A stretch of 64,000 nt of DNA from NCBI RefSeq assembly GCF_900114435.1, contig NZ_FOZK01000001.1:1240001-1304000 (forward strand), in the 5' to 3' direction. A program made the translations under genes and the position numbers. Origin of the DNA: Halomicrobium zhouii (GTDB lineage Archaea; Halobacteriota; Halobacteria; Halobacteriales; Haloarculaceae). Below are positions 38,248-49,774 of this stretch, one piece after another. The stretch's first letter is position 1, and the number at the start of each line of letters is the position of its first letter. Below the pieces are notes generated by a model, which made no database searches, was not told where the DNA came from, and saw nothing but the letters and a program-made list of their open reading frames with translations.

Positions 38248-39221
38248 GGCGACGCCGATTTCTCGGCGTGACGGCTGCGCTCGCGGTTACCGGAACAGCC
38301 GGTTGCGTGGGCGTCGACGCGTCGTCGAGGACCGAGACCCACGAGTTCGACGTCTCGACAGGGACGGACGTCGTCGTGAGTAACACGCTCGGTGACCTCA
38401 CCGTCGAGGAGGGGGACGCGGAATCGCTCCGGGTTCGCGCGGAGAAACACGATGGGCTCGGGAACGACGACGCTTTCGACAACGTTCGCGTGGCGACCGA
38501 GGCGACGGACGAACAGTTCGAGGTGTCGGTCGTCGACGAGCGTGACGATCGGTTCGTCAAGGCGACGTGGCTTCACCTTCGGCTCTCCGTTCCGTCGGGC
38601 GTCGCCGTCACGGAGGTCACCGGTGACGACGGAGACGTGACCGTCGACGGCGCGGGGGGCGCGCTCACGGTGGACGTCGAGGACGGCGACGTCGACGTGC
38701 GGGACCGCGACGGCGACGTCACTGTGACCGCGGACGACGGCGACCACACGTACCGGGGCCTCGGCGGGGACCTCACGGTGTCCGGTGACGACGGCGACGT
38801 GACCGCCGAGCGGGTGGGCGGCGACGTGGCTATCGATCTCGACGACGGCGACGCCGACGTGTCGGACGTCGACGGGGCGGTCTCGGTGGAGACCGGCGAC
38901 GGCGACGTCGACGCACGCTCGGTCGGTGCGCTCGACGCGGTCACCGGCGACGACGGTGACGTTGCGGTGGACGTGCCGGCGATACGTGACGACGCCCGCA
39001 TCGAGGTCGACGACGGAGACGTGATCGCACGGCTCGGGTCGGACCTGGACGCACGGCTCGTACTGGAGACGGACGGTGGCGACGTCGACACGTCCGGGCT
39101 CGACGAACGGCTCGGCGTGGAGGGAGACGTCGAGCGGCTCGCAACCACGCTCGGCGAGGGAACGCACACGTTGCGGATAACCACCGACGACGGGGACGTC
39201 GAGTTGCAGTCGCTGGACTGA
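38244..39221 (+). CDS. DUF4097-like beta-helix lipoprotein
   Basis: A 325-residue predicted Tat lipoprotein (MRRRRFLG signal, lipobox GTAGC with Cys 21). The GTG start is forced: an in-frame TGA lies three codons upstream and no ATG is nearby. The mature part has about ten repeats of a 19- to 20-residue motif containing G-D-(D/V)-D-G-D-V, the alternating beta-strand pattern of DUF4097/DUF4098 right-handed beta-helix proteins. The many Asp side chains suggest calcium or other cation binding in high salt. Probably anchored on the outer face of the membrane; role unknown. Confidence 0.75.
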   Translation: MRRRRFLGVTAALAVTGTAGCVGVDASSRTETHEFDVSTGTDVVVSNTLGDLTVEEGDAESLRVRAEKHDGLGNDDAFDNVRVATEATDEQFEVSVVDERDDRFVKATWLHLRLSVPSGVAVTEVTGDDGDVTVDGAGGALTVDVEDGDVDVRDRDGDVTVTADDGDHTYRGLGGDLTVSGDDGDVTAERVGGDVAIDLDDGDADVSDVDGAVSVETGDGDVDARSVGALDAVTGDDGDVAVDVPAIRDDARIEVDDGDVIARLGSDLDARLVLETDGGDVDTSGLDERLGVEGDVERLATTLGEGTHTLRITTDDGDVELQSLD

Positions 39222-39430
39222 CGGCTTCGCTCCAGCCGCTCCAGCGACGGGCGCGGAGAGGGTCGTATCCGGACGGACTCACGCAAAAGGCTTCGAAGGG
39301 CCGACGGCAGGCACGGGGGAGTGCCGCGCCGGCCAGGGTGGGGCTATCGATGTGGGCGCGTCAGCGGGGAACCGCCGACGCAACTGGCAATTTTTCAGCA
39401 CGTGTAATATGTTTTCTGGTTGACTACTGG

Positions 39431-40006
39431 TCAGAACAGGTCGTCGAAGAAATCCGCGACCACCGTCGCGACCCGATCGGTCTGTCCGACGAAGTGGTGG
39501 TCGGCGGGGAGTTCCCGCACCTGCATTCCCAGTTCCCGGGCGCGCTGGGCTACTGTGGTCGAATCGACGGTATCGTCGCGTTCTCCGTAGATAATCTGGG
39601 CTGGACAGGGGACGCCGTCCAGGGCGTCGACAGCGTCGGCAGGTGGAGCGAGCACGCTGACTGCCGCGGGCGAAAGGTCCGCGTCTCCAGCGGCCCGGAG
39701 CGCGATTCCGGCCCCGAAGCTGTAGCCGAACAGGCCGACGGCCGCGAACCGCTCGTCGGCCCACGCCAGGGCGTTGACGGCGTCCCGGCGTTCGCCGCGA
39801 CCGTCGTCCCAGGGGCCGTAGTCGAACCGGAGACAGGCGAACCCGCGGTCGACCAGCGCGTCGCTGACGGCCCGGAGACGCTGGTCCGTGCGGGACCCGC
39901 CGTACTGGGGATGCGGTGGGCAGGCGACGACGACGGCGTCGGCGTCCTCGTCACCGTCGAGCGTGGCCCGGACGTCCCGCGCGCCGGGGACCGCGATCGC
40001 GTCCAT
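39431..40006 (-). CDS. Alpha/beta hydrolase, dienelactone-hydrolase-like
   Basis: A 191-residue hydrolase. Motifs: ACPPHPQYGG after the first core strand, RFDYGPWDDGRGE, the nucleophile elbow GLFGYSFGAG (Ser), IYGERDDTVDS (acid) and the catalytic His in ELPADHHFVG. It is of the COG2945 type with no signal peptide, so cytoplasmic. The start at 40006 rather than 40018 is a close call. It is divergent from the PspA gene, and both share 40007-40068 with an AT-rich centre. Substrate unknown. Confidence 0.8.
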   Translation of the reverse strand: MDAIAVPGARDVRATLDGDEDADAVVVACPPHPQYGGSRTDQRLRAVSDALVDRGFACLRFDYGPWDDGRGERRDAVNALAWADERFAAVGLFGYSFGAGIALRAAGDADLSPAAVSVLAPPADAVDALDGVPCPAQIIYGERDDTVDSTTVAQRARELGMQVRELPADHHFVGQTDRVATVVADFFDDLF

Positions 40007-40068
40007 ACGCGAGCGCACGTGATACTCGCATGTAAGTTTTTTAAGTCAGTCAGCCCCAAGACCGAGGT

Positions 40069-40938
40069 ATGGGAATCCTCTCGCGCACGTCGTACGTCAT
40101 TCGGTCGAAGATAAACGCCGTGCTCAACAGGGCCGAAGACCCGAACGAGACGCTGGATTACTCCTACGAGCAGCTCCGGGACGAACTCCAGGACGTCAAG
40201 CAGGGGATCGCGGACCTGACGACCCAGAAGAAGCGCCTGGAGATCCAGAAGCGCCGGCTCGAGGAGAACGTCGAGAAGCACAACGACCAGGCGAGACAGG
40301 CCGTCGAACAGGACCGGGAGGACCTGGCCCGGCGCGCCCTGGAGAAGAAGAAACAGAAGATGAGCCAGATCGAGGAGCTCGAGGGCCAGATCGCCCAGCT
40401 CCAGTCCCAGCAGGACTCACTCGTCGAGCAGAAGGACGAACTCCAGCAGCGCATCGAGCAGTTCCGCACCAAGAAGGAGACGATGAAGGCTCGCTACGAG
40501 GCCGCTGAGGCCTCGAAGCGGGTGAACGAAGCGATGACCGGCGCCGGCGACGAGATGGCCGACGTCGGCCGCGCCATCGAGCGCGCCGAGGAACAGACCG
40601 AAGAGATGGAGGCCCGCTCGCAGGCGATGGACGAACTGCAGGATTCGGGCGTGTTCGAGGACGCCCTCAGCGACCAGGACCAGATCGACCGCGAACTCGA
40701 GGAGATGGCTTCCTCTGGCGAGGTCGACGCCGAACTCGAGACGCTCAAGAGCGAGATGGGCAAGAGTGACGCCGGACCGGAGACCGAGACGAGCGGCGAC
40801 ACCGAGGAAGAGGCGGACCTCGAGGCGGAACTCGCCGGCAACGGCGAGGGGACGACCGAGGACGTCGAGACGCCCGACGTCGACGACAGCGAGGTCGAGG
40901 CCGAGCTCGAGGAACTGAAGGACGACGAGCAGTCCTAG
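40069..40938 (+). CDS. pspA: PspA/IM30 family membrane-stress protein
   Basis: A 289-residue ESCRT-III-superfamily protein. It starts MGILSRTSYVIRSKINAVLNRAEDPNETLDYSYEQLRDEL, the usual amphipathic helix plus PspA signature, then a long coiled coil (residues about 30-160) and a flexible, very acidic tail from about residue 220. The family assembles on damaged membranes and maintains membrane integrity. Its last 4 bases overlap the end of the convergent COG1361-type gene (CTAG at 40935-40938 serves as stop for both). Confidence 0.9.
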   Translation: MGILSRTSYVIRSKINAVLNRAEDPNETLDYSYEQLRDELQDVKQGIADLTTQKKRLEIQKRRLEENVEKHNDQARQAVEQDREDLARRALEKKKQKMSQIEELEGQIAQLQSQQDSLVEQKDELQQRIEQFRTKKETMKARYEAAEASKRVNEAMTGAGDEMADVGRAIERAEEQTEEMEARSQAMDELQDSGVFEDALSDQDQIDRELEEMASSGEVDAELETLKSEMGKSDAGPETETSGDTEEEADLEAELAGNGEGTTEDVETPDVDDSEVEAELEELKDDEQS

Positions 40939-42524
40939 TCCCGGAGCCAGTACCAGCCGACGCCCAGCACGGCCGCGACGACGACCACGCCGATCGCCAG
41001 TATCACCGGGTCGCTCGACGTCGGTCCCTCCTGCGTCACGTGGACGGCGACCCGGTGGTTGCCCGCGTGGAGCCGGTCGCCGTCGGCCGTCTCCGCGGTC
41101 ACGTTCACGGGAAGCGCCTGTGTGCTCTCGACGGCGTCCTCCGACACCGACAGGTGGAACCCGACGGTCTTCGACTCCCCCGGACCGAGACGACCGACGT
41201 AGGCGGTCGGCGACTCGCTCGAGAATGGCGGCCGGGGCGCCAGCGACGCCTCCACCTCGCGCAGTTCCTGGTCGCCGACGTTCTCGACGGCCACTTCGAG
41301 GCGGTCGTCGCTGTCGACCAGCACGGTCGCGTTGACGCCCCGGAGCGCGACCGGGTCCGCCTCGGTGACGGGGAGAGAGACGACGCGTGACCCGGCGGTC
41401 CGACGGTCGGCGCTCCCGTCGCCCGAGTCGTACTCCAGCGCGAGCCCCATCGAGCGCTGGCCGCCCCTCGCGTCGGGTGCGACCGTCACGGGGATCTCGA
41501 AGGCGGCCTCGTCGCCGGGTCGGAGGTCGCCCACGGGAACGCGCGTCTCCGCCAGTACGACGCCCGCGGGCGGTGACGTCACCACGACGACGGCGTTCCT
41601 GGCCGTCTGCCCGCCGCTGACACTCACTGTCCCTGTCACCGCACCTTCTGCCCCGGCCCGCACCGACGACTCGGAGAGCGAGAGGTCGGCGCGGACCGGT
41701 CCGGCGGTCTCCAGTCCGAACCACGTCGGTCCGGCGGTCCGCTCCCGACCGGTGTCGTCGCGGTAGTCGGCCCGGAGCGCGAGGGCCTGCTCGCCGGCCT
41801 CGGCGCCGTCGGCCACCGCGACTTCGTAGCTGAGGTTCCGGCGCTCCCCGGGTTCGACGGTGCCGGCGAACCGGGACGCGCTCTCGCCACCTTCGACTGT
41901 CAGCGCCGGGTTCCCCGACGCGAGCGAGAGGCGAGTCGCCCGGGCGGTCGCCGACCCGACGTTCTCGACGGTGACCGTGGCGGTGCCGGCGGACCCGACG
42001 CTGGCGTCGGAGGCGACGTCCACTACCTCGAACCGGGCGCGATCCTCGACCGTCACCGGGACGCGGAACGTCCGGGAGACGCTGCTCTGGGTCCGGGTGC
42101 CCGACGTCTCGGAGATGTAGTCAGTGTAGCTGTACCGGACAGTGACCGGGACGCGATACGTCCCCGCTTCGGCGTCCGCCGGAACGGCGACCGAGAACGA
42201 GATCGGGGTCGAAACGCCCTCGGGGACGTTGCCGACGGCCTGGCGGCCGGTCGTCACCTCGAACGGCGCGTCCCCGTCGCCGACCCTGACCGTCACTCCG
42301 CGGGCGGTCGTGACCTCGCTCGTGAGCGCGGGGTTCGTCACCGAACTCGCGTCGACGTCGCCCTCGTTGAGGAGTACGACGTCGAGGGTCGTCTCCTCAC
42401 CGGGGGTGACTGTGTCGTCCGCGAACTGGACGGACAACTGGGGACTGCCCGAGACGGCGGCCGCGGCGGCTCCCGACAGGAGTATCAGGCAGGTGAGAGC
42501 GAAGACGAGGGCGGCCCGTTTCAT
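40935..42524 (-). CDS. Secreted COG1361/NEW3-type protein with C-terminal membrane anchor
   Basis: A 529-residue protein. The signal peptide covers residues 1-22 (LILLSGAAAAA). Four or so Ig-like NEW3/CARDB repeats follow (VTPGEETTLDVVLLNEG, GSAGTATVTVENVGSA, RAGAEGAVTGTVSVSGG, DRLEVAVENVGDQEL), and a C-terminal helix (about 505-525) before LRD anchors it. It lies 66 bases after the ABC permease in the same direction, so it probably forms one operon with the exporter and may act as its external accessory protein. Such pairings are seen in archaea, but the transported substrate is unknown. Confidence 0.8.
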   Translation of the reverse strand: MKRAALVFALTCLILLSGAAAAAVSGSPQLSVQFADDTVTPGEETTLDVVLLNEGDVDASSVTNPALTSEVTTARGVTVRVGDGDAPFEVTTGRQAVGNVPEGVSTPISFSVAVPADAEAGTYRVPVTVRYSYTDYISETSGTRTQSSVSRTFRVPVTVEDRARFEVVDVASDASVGSAGTATVTVENVGSATARATRLSLASGNPALTVEGGESASRFAGTVEPGERRNLSYEVAVADGAEAGEQALALRADYRDDTGRERTAGPTWFGLETAGPVRADLSLSESSVRAGAEGAVTGTVSVSGGQTARNAVVVVTSPPAGVVLAETRVPVGDLRPGDEAAFEIPVTVAPDARGGQRSMGLALEYDSGDGSADRRTAGSRVVSLPVTEADPVALRGVNATVLVDSDDRLEVAVENVGDQELREVEASLAPRPPFSSESPTAYVGRLGPGESKTVGFHLSVSEDAVESTQALPVNVTAETADGDRLHAGNHRVAVHVTQEGPTSSDPVILAIGVVVVAAVLGVGWYWLRD

Positions 42525-42590
42525 CGGGTATCCCGGCTCCTGTCCATACGTTTGACTGGGTCCGGGCCCGAGATAAGCGTTGGCCGATTG

Positions 42591-43379
42591 TCACACGTCC
42601 CGCCGGAGGAAGCGCGCGCGAGTGACGGCGAACAGCCCCAGACCGGCCGCCAGCAACACGACCGCCCCGCCGACGTCGACGGTCTCCTCGACGAGGATCT
42701 CGGTCGGGTCGTAGTACCGCGTCGGGCTGAGCGCGGCCAGCCACTCGAAGTTCGTGCCGGCCGTGACGGAGTCGAGGACGAACAGCATGAAGACGGCGGC
42801 GATGGCGATGCGCTGGGCGACGCCACCCCGGGAGAACACCACCGAGAAGAGGAGCCCGACGTTCGCGGCCACGAACAGGTACGGCACCGACAGCAGGTGG
42901 ACGAGGACGAGCGACGCCGGGTCGAGCGACTCGCCGACGGCGAGGACGCTCCCGAACACGACGAGGGGCACGAGCAGGTTGAGCACGACCACGGGGGTCA
43001 TGAGGGCCAGGAACCGCTCGACGAGCAGCCGCGACCGGGAGACGGAAGTCGCCAGCAGCAAGTCGAGCTTCCCGGACTCGACGTCGCCGGCGACGGCGTC
43101 GCCCGCCGCGTAGGCGACGTACAGCGCCAGCAGCAGGACCCAGACGAACTGGTAGAATTCGACGGCGAGAAAGCCCTCGATAGTGCCGAACGATTCGACG
43201 CCGAAGCTCGCCTGGAACGCCTCGGGGAGGCTCTCGATGTAGTCCTGGAAGTCCACTCCGGAGGCCTCGACCGACGGGAAGATGCCGACGATGAGCGCGG
43301 CGAACGCGCCCAGTCCCACCGCCATCGTGAGCGTACCGCGGACCTGCCGACGGGTCTCGTAGCGGGTTATCTCAAACAC
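42591..43379 (-). CDS. ABC-2 type transporter permease
   Basis: A 262-residue integral membrane protein with about six helices. The N-terminus MFEITRYETRRQVRGTLTM and the conserved cytoplasmic loop AGDAVAGDVESGKLDLLLATSVSRSRLL are typical of ABC-2 exporters. It overlaps the ATPase gene by 8 bases (43372-43379), so both are made together. Likely role: export of lipids, peptides or drugs, not resolved further. Confidence 0.85.
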   Translation of the reverse strand: MFEITRYETRRQVRGTLTMAVGLGAFAALIVGIFPSVEASGVDFQDYIESLPEAFQASFGVESFGTIEGFLAVEFYQFVWVLLLALYVAYAAGDAVAGDVESGKLDLLLATSVSRSRLLVERFLALMTPVVVLNLLVPLVVFGSVLAVGESLDPASLVLVHLLSVPYLFVAANVGLLFSVVFSRGGVAQRIAIAAVFMLFVLDSVTAGTNFEWLAALSPTRYYDPTEILVEETVDVGGAVVLLAAGLGLFAVTRARFLRRDV

Positions 43380-44292
43380 GACCGTCCTCCGGTTCGGGGC
43401 CGGTCGTCGACGGAGCAGACTCCCCGTAGAAGTGCATGAAGACGTCTTCGAGGGGCGGTTCGTCCACCGTCAGGTCGACGACGGTGAGGTCGTCGAGGTG
43501 GTCGATCAGGTCGTCGTAGTCGCCGGCGAAGGTGAAGTGTGCGCTGTCGCCGTGTAAGGACAGGTCGAGAACGCCTTCGAACGCGAAGTCCTGGGGGTCG
43601 ACTCGTTCGGCGGTCTGGACGCGGACGCGCTTGCCGCCGCGACCAAGCAGGTCGGCGACGTCCTCCAGTGCGACGAGGTGGCCGTCGCGGACGATGCCGA
43701 CGCGGTCGCAGATCCGGCGCACCTCCGCGAGGACGTGCGAGGAGAAAAAGACCGTCAGTCCGCGGTCGCGCTCCTCGCGGACGAACTCGTTGAAACGCTC
43801 CTGCTTCAGCGGGTCCAGCCCCGACGTCGGTTCGTCCATCACGACCAGGTCCGGGTCGTGCATGAACGCCTGGACGATGGCGAGCATCTGCGCGTTCCCG
43901 GTCGAGTACTCCCGGATCTTCCGGTCGAGCGGCGGATCGAACAGCTCCAGGAGCTCGGCCCGTCGGGCGTCACCCTTCAGGTCCGCCTGGAAGTCGAGGA
44001 ACGCGCCTCCGGTCACGTCGCCGTCGAAACTCGGGTGGGCCGGGAGGTAGCCGACGTCGGCACGAGCCTCGCGGAGCGCCTCGGCGTCGCGGACGTCGGC
44101 GCCGAGCACCGTGGCCGTGCCCTCGGTGGGCGACTGGAATCCCATCAGCGTCCGGATGCAGGTGGTCTTGCCCGCGCCGTTGGGGCCCAGGAAGCCGAAT
44201 ATCTCGCCGTCCTCGACGGCGAAGGAGAGGTCGTCGTTGGCGACGGTCTCGCCGTAGGTCTTCGTCAGCCCCTGGACGTCGATAGCCGTCAT
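43372..44292 (-). CDS. ABC transporter ATP-binding protein
   Basis: A 306-residue ATPase. Walker A GPNGAGKT is at residues 36-43, Walker B DLVVMDEP lies before the D-loop SGLDPL, and the H-loop is in FFSSHVL. The signature segment reads EYSTGNAQM instead of canonical LSGGQ, as in other archaeal CcmA-type exporters. A C-terminal region of about 80 residues follows the ATPase. MTAIDVQGL at 44292 is preferred over the ATG two codons upstream. First gene of the exporter operon with the permease and the COG1361-type protein. Confidence 0.9.
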   Translation of the reverse strand: MTAIDVQGLTKTYGETVANDDLSFAVEDGEIFGFLGPNGAGKTTCIRTLMGFQSPTEGTATVLGADVRDAEALREARADVGYLPAHPSFDGDVTGGAFLDFQADLKGDARRAELLELFDPPLDRKIREYSTGNAQMLAIVQAFMHDPDLVVMDEPTSGLDPLKQERFNEFVREERDRGLTVFFSSHVLAEVRRICDRVGIVRDGHLVALEDVADLLGRGGKRVRVQTAERVDPQDFAFEGVLDLSLHGDSAHFTFAGDYDDLIDHLDDLTVVDLTVDEPPLEDVFMHFYGESAPSTTGPEPEDGRV

Positions 44293-44416
44293 GCGCAAGA
44301 ACGCGTGGGCGCCCGTCTTAGCAGTTGTGTCGGTCCCCGTCGACAGCGGCGTCCCGACGCGAATCCGGTCGGAGAGAGCGGGTGGCGAAGTCGGTCCACC
44401 AGTTCGCTTCGGCGTG

Positions 44417-45439
44417 TCACCGCTGTGACTCCCGGAGGATGAGCGGACCCATGGCGAGGGTGCGTTTGGCGACCGTCGCTATCCGGAGGATGTAGGCGGT
44501 GAACAGCAGGAACGGGACGAGCGTTATCGTGAAGGCGAGGCCGACCACCCAGGTGACGACGGGGACCGACAGGAACCTCGCCGGACCGAACGTCTCGGCC
44601 CCGACGAACGTCAGCATCCCACCCGCGACGACCAGCGCGGGCACTGCGGCGTAGAGGATGTACTGTGAGAGTTCGACGAGCGCCCACTGGAAGTACAGCG
44701 TCTTGACGTGTTCGCGAGCGGGCCCGAACATCGAGAGCGCCGTCCGCAGGTCGTCGAAGGCCTGGCGCTGGTCGTCACCGAGGACGTCGTCGAACTCCTC
44801 GGTCATCCGTTCGACCTGGTATATCTTCCAGGAGTAGTTGAAGTTGAGCGCGGCGAACAGGACGTCGAAGGTCCCGAACTGGGCGCCCTCCAGCTGATCT
44901 TCGACGTGCTGGGCGTTCCCGTGGACGCTGTCGACGAACTCGCCCACCTGGCGTTCCAGTTCCTCGTCGTCGCCGGCCACGATCCGGTCGAGCACTTCGG
45001 ACCGGCGTTCGGCCTCGGCGACGAGCGCCGCCAGGAACGCAGACGGGTCGACGGGGACGACCTCGCCGAGCAGGTCCTGGGCGTACGTCCGATAGTCCAT
45101 CGCGTCGCTCATGCGCTGTCGCTGGTCGCCCAGCGGCCCCGTCTCCTGGGAGAGGACGAGCTGGTTGATGCTGACGACCAGCGTCGTCCCGGTGACCAGG
45201 ACGCCGATCATCGCCGAGAAGATGGTCTCTATCGTGTCCGTCGACCGGATCTCGGACTGGAGGGATGGGTCGAGGACCACCGCGAACAGCATGAAGGAGA
45301 CGAAGACGAACGCGGCGAGGACGCCGGTCACCACGAACCGGTGCGTCCGGAGCAGGAGCCTGATCTTCAGGCTGCTCTCGCCCGACCGGTCCCGCATCGT
45401 GTCGGCGGTGCTAACGTCGTCTCGCTCGCCCTCACTCAT
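44417..45439 (-). CDS. Four-helix membrane protein of unknown function
   Basis: A 340-residue protein. An acidic N-terminus of about 25 residues precedes two membrane helices (about residues 35-58 and 75-95), a long soluble helical middle (about 100-255), and two more helices (about 260-285 and 295-320). The strand HRFVVTGVLAAFVFVSFMLF is convincing. I do not recognise the family by name. Its start overlaps the end of the DUF4177-like gene by 8 bases (45432-45439), so the two are coupled. Confidence 0.65.
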   Translation of the reverse strand: MSEGERDDVSTADTMRDRSGESSLKIRLLLRTHRFVVTGVLAAFVFVSFMLFAVVLDPSLQSEIRSTDTIETIFSAMIGVLVTGTTLVVSINQLVLSQETGPLGDQRQRMSDAMDYRTYAQDLLGEVVPVDPSAFLAALVAEAERRSEVLDRIVAGDDEELERQVGEFVDSVHGNAQHVEDQLEGAQFGTFDVLFAALNFNYSWKIYQVERMTEEFDDVLGDDQRQAFDDLRTALSMFGPAREHVKTLYFQWALVELSQYILYAAVPALVVAGGMLTFVGAETFGPARFLSVPVVTWVVGLAFTITLVPFLLFTAYILRIATVAKRTLAMGPLILRESQR

Positions 45440-45638
45440 CCTCGCCCTCCGCTGCGTCGACGGGGCGCTTCATGACGAGGTACTTCGTGCCGCCGCCGAC
45501 GTAGTCGACGGTCGACGCCAGCTCCCAGCCGTCTGCACCCAGGTCGTTCAGCAGTTCGGTCGGGTCCTCGGCCTCCTTCTGGGTTTCCTTGCGTGGGGGC
45601 TGGAGCGTCCGGTACTCCCACCGCTCGGGCGACGTCAT
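45432..45638 (-). CDS. DUF4177-like small protein
   Basis: A 68-residue protein with the DUF4177 pattern: WEYRTLQPP near the start, LNDLGADGWELASTVDY, then KYLVMKRP. The family is a small beta-alpha-beta domain of unknown function. It is upstream of and overlapping the four-helix membrane protein gene, suggesting that the two proteins act together. Confidence 0.7.
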   Translation of the reverse strand: MTSPERWEYRTLQPPRKETQKEAEDPTELLNDLGADGWELASTVDYVGGGTKYLVMKRPVDAAEGEDE

Positions 45639-45717
45639 TACCGGGACGTTCGGCGGGCCGCCGGAAACCTGTTTGGTCCGAATCAGGTCCGTCGCGCGTC
45701 GGTCGGAGACGGGGCGT

Positions 45718-47628
45718 TCAGAGGGGCCACGTCGCCACCACGGCGAGCGTGGTGACGACCATCAAGAGTAGTTGCAGGGGGAGACCGACCCGCATGAAGT
45801 CGGTGAACTTGTACCCGCCGGGACCGTACACCATCAGGTTCGTCTGGTAGCCGATGGGGGTGATGAAGGCCGTGCTCGCGGCGAACATGACGATCAGCAA
45901 GAAGGGCATACCTGCGACGTCGAGGCGACTCGCCGTGTCGACTGCGACGGGCGTCAGTAGCACCACGGTCGCCACCGGCGTGATGATGCTCGACAGGAGG
46001 CCTGTCAGCAGGTAGATCGCCGCGAGCAGGGCGACAGGTGGCAAGACGTCGCCGAGTCCGACGAGGAGACCGCCGAGGACCGCCGCGCCGCCAGTGGCCT
46101 GCATGGCGACGCCGAGCGGAAGCAGGCCGGCGAGCAGGAAGACGACGTTCCAGCCGACGGCGTCGTAGGCCCGGTTCGCGTTCAACACGCCGCTGGCGAC
46201 CATCGCGACGACGCCACCGAGCGCGGCGATGTAGATGGGGAGCAGTTCGAGCCCCGCGACAACCACCACGCCCACGAGTGTCGCCAGCGCGATCGGTGCT
46301 TTCGGGTCGAGCGGTGGCGTCTCCGCGGGATCGGTCGAGACGGCGGCTTCGACCGGCCCCTCGGTGACGAGCAGGTAGCCCGCCTCCTGGAGGTACCGGA
46401 TCGACTCGGTCGTCGTCTGGAGCAACAGTGTGTCGCCGGGTGCGAGTTCCACCGCGTCGAGTTCCTCGCGGATAATCGTCCCGCCGCGCCGGAGGGACAG
46501 CACGGTCGTGTCGAATCGTTCTCGAAGACGGAGGGTCGCCAGGGGCCGGCCGGCCGACGAGCCGCTGGGTGGAATCACGGCTTCGACGAGGAACCCGTCA
46601 CCGGGACCCTCCGAGAGGTCGTCTTCGGTGACGGTCTCTCTGGTGAGCTGCCGGAGCCGGAACGCTTCGGCGAAGCGGTTGACCGCCTGGGGGTTTCCCC
46701 TGACCGTGAGCACGTCGCCGGCCTGGATGGTGACGTCCGAGGCCGGCGCGAGGAACGACTCTCCGTTGCGGTCCACCTGGAGGACGTCGACGTCGATGTC
46801 GTCGGCGATGGCGACGGCGACGGCCTCGGGAGTCCCGTTGGCGTCGGCCGCGACGACACCGCCGTCCGGGACGGTGCGTGCGTCGTCGAGCGCTTCGCTC
46901 ACGGTCCGACCCACGAGTGCCGAGTCGTCGCGGACGACCAGCTGGGAGAGGTGCCGGTCCATGTCGAACTCCTGGGTGAAGTCGGCGGCCGCGGGGATCC
47001 GTGCCGGGACGAGTCGGCGGCCGACCGTCAGGAGGTAGGCGACGCCGACGACGAGCACCAGGGCCCCGACGTGGGTGAACGTGAACATCCCCAGGGGCTC
47101 GCCGAGTAACTCCCGGGCGTACTCGCTGGCGAGCAGGTTGGTCGACGTGCCCACGAGGGTGAGCGTCCCGCCGAGCATCGCGGCGAAGGACAGCGGCATG
47201 AGGAGCTTCGACGGCGAGATGCCGTAGCGCTCCGAGAGCCCCGTGATCAGCGGGATGAAGACGGCGACGATGGGCGTGTTGTTGACGAAGCCGGCGCCGA
47301 TACCGGTCGTCGCGACGGTCGCACCGGTCAGCAGCCCCTCGTCGCCGCCGGTGACGTCCGCCAGGATCGACCCGAGGCGCTCGACGATGCCCGTCTCTTC
47401 GATGCCCGCACTGAGGATGTACATCGCCATGATGGTGACGACGGCGGGGCTGGCGAACCCCTCGATCGCTTCCTTTGCGGGGACCTTCGTGAACGGCGAG
47501 AGGACGGCCAGCGAGACGAGCACGCCGATAGCGGTCACGTCGGGCGGGACGAGCTCGCTGACGAACAGAAAGAGGGCGACGAGAATCAGCGCGAAGACGA
47601 CGAGGACGTCGACGGAGAGCGCGGCCAT
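45718..47628 (-). CDS. SLC13-family permease with RCK-C (TrkA-C) domains
   Basis: A 636-residue transporter. About five membrane helices precede a soluble insert (about residues 210-410) with two TrkA-C-like units (SALVGRTVSEAL...AGDVLTVRGNPQAV and PGDGFLVEAVIPPSGSSAGRPL...PGDTLLLQ), then the second membrane half. Motifs FVNNTPIVAVFIPL and GTSTNLL are diagnostic for the DASS/ArsB-NhaD superfamily. It carries anions or dicarboxylates, sulfate or similar, driven by Na+ or H+. ATG 47628 is used because a TATA-like catttatg lies about 30 bases upstream, which leaves the earlier ATG 47652 outside the transcript. Confidence 0.85.
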   Translation of the reverse strand: MAALSVDVLVVFALILVALFLFVSELVPPDVTAIGVLVSLAVLSPFTKVPAKEAIEGFASPAVVTIMAMYILSAGIEETGIVERLGSILADVTGGDEGLLTGATVATTGIGAGFVNNTPIVAVFIPLITGLSERYGISPSKLLMPLSFAAMLGGTLTLVGTSTNLLASEYARELLGEPLGMFTFTHVGALVLVVGVAYLLTVGRRLVPARIPAAADFTQEFDMDRHLSQLVVRDDSALVGRTVSEALDDARTVPDGGVVAADANGTPEAVAVAIADDIDVDVLQVDRNGESFLAPASDVTIQAGDVLTVRGNPQAVNRFAEAFRLRQLTRETVTEDDLSEGPGDGFLVEAVIPPSGSSAGRPLATLRLRERFDTTVLSLRRGGTIIREELDAVELAPGDTLLLQTTTESIRYLQEAGYLLVTEGPVEAAVSTDPAETPPLDPKAPIALATLVGVVVVAGLELLPIYIAALGGVVAMVASGVLNANRAYDAVGWNVVFLLAGLLPLGVAMQATGGAAVLGGLLVGLGDVLPPVALLAAIYLLTGLLSSIITPVATVVLLTPVAVDTASRLDVAGMPFLLIVMFAASTAFITPIGYQTNLMVYGPGGYKFTDFMRVGLPLQLLLMVVTTLAVVATWPL

Positions 47629-47710
47629 AGACGGGAACGTCGCGCTCGTCACATAAATGCGTGGTACGTACCGGTTCCGATCCAGTGACCGCGTCGCCTT
47701 CGGGCGGAAC

Positions 47711-49636
<1,926 letters not shown>

Positions 49637-49774
49637 GCCCGGGATAAATCGGCACGTCGGGATAAGTGTATTGAGAGCGGATTGCGCCGACCGAAGCGGC
49701 ACTTCGTGCCGCGGTTGCTCGAACGGCGAGCCTCGCGAGCCGTGAGAGCGCAGGGAGGCGCAATCTTTCGTGCG

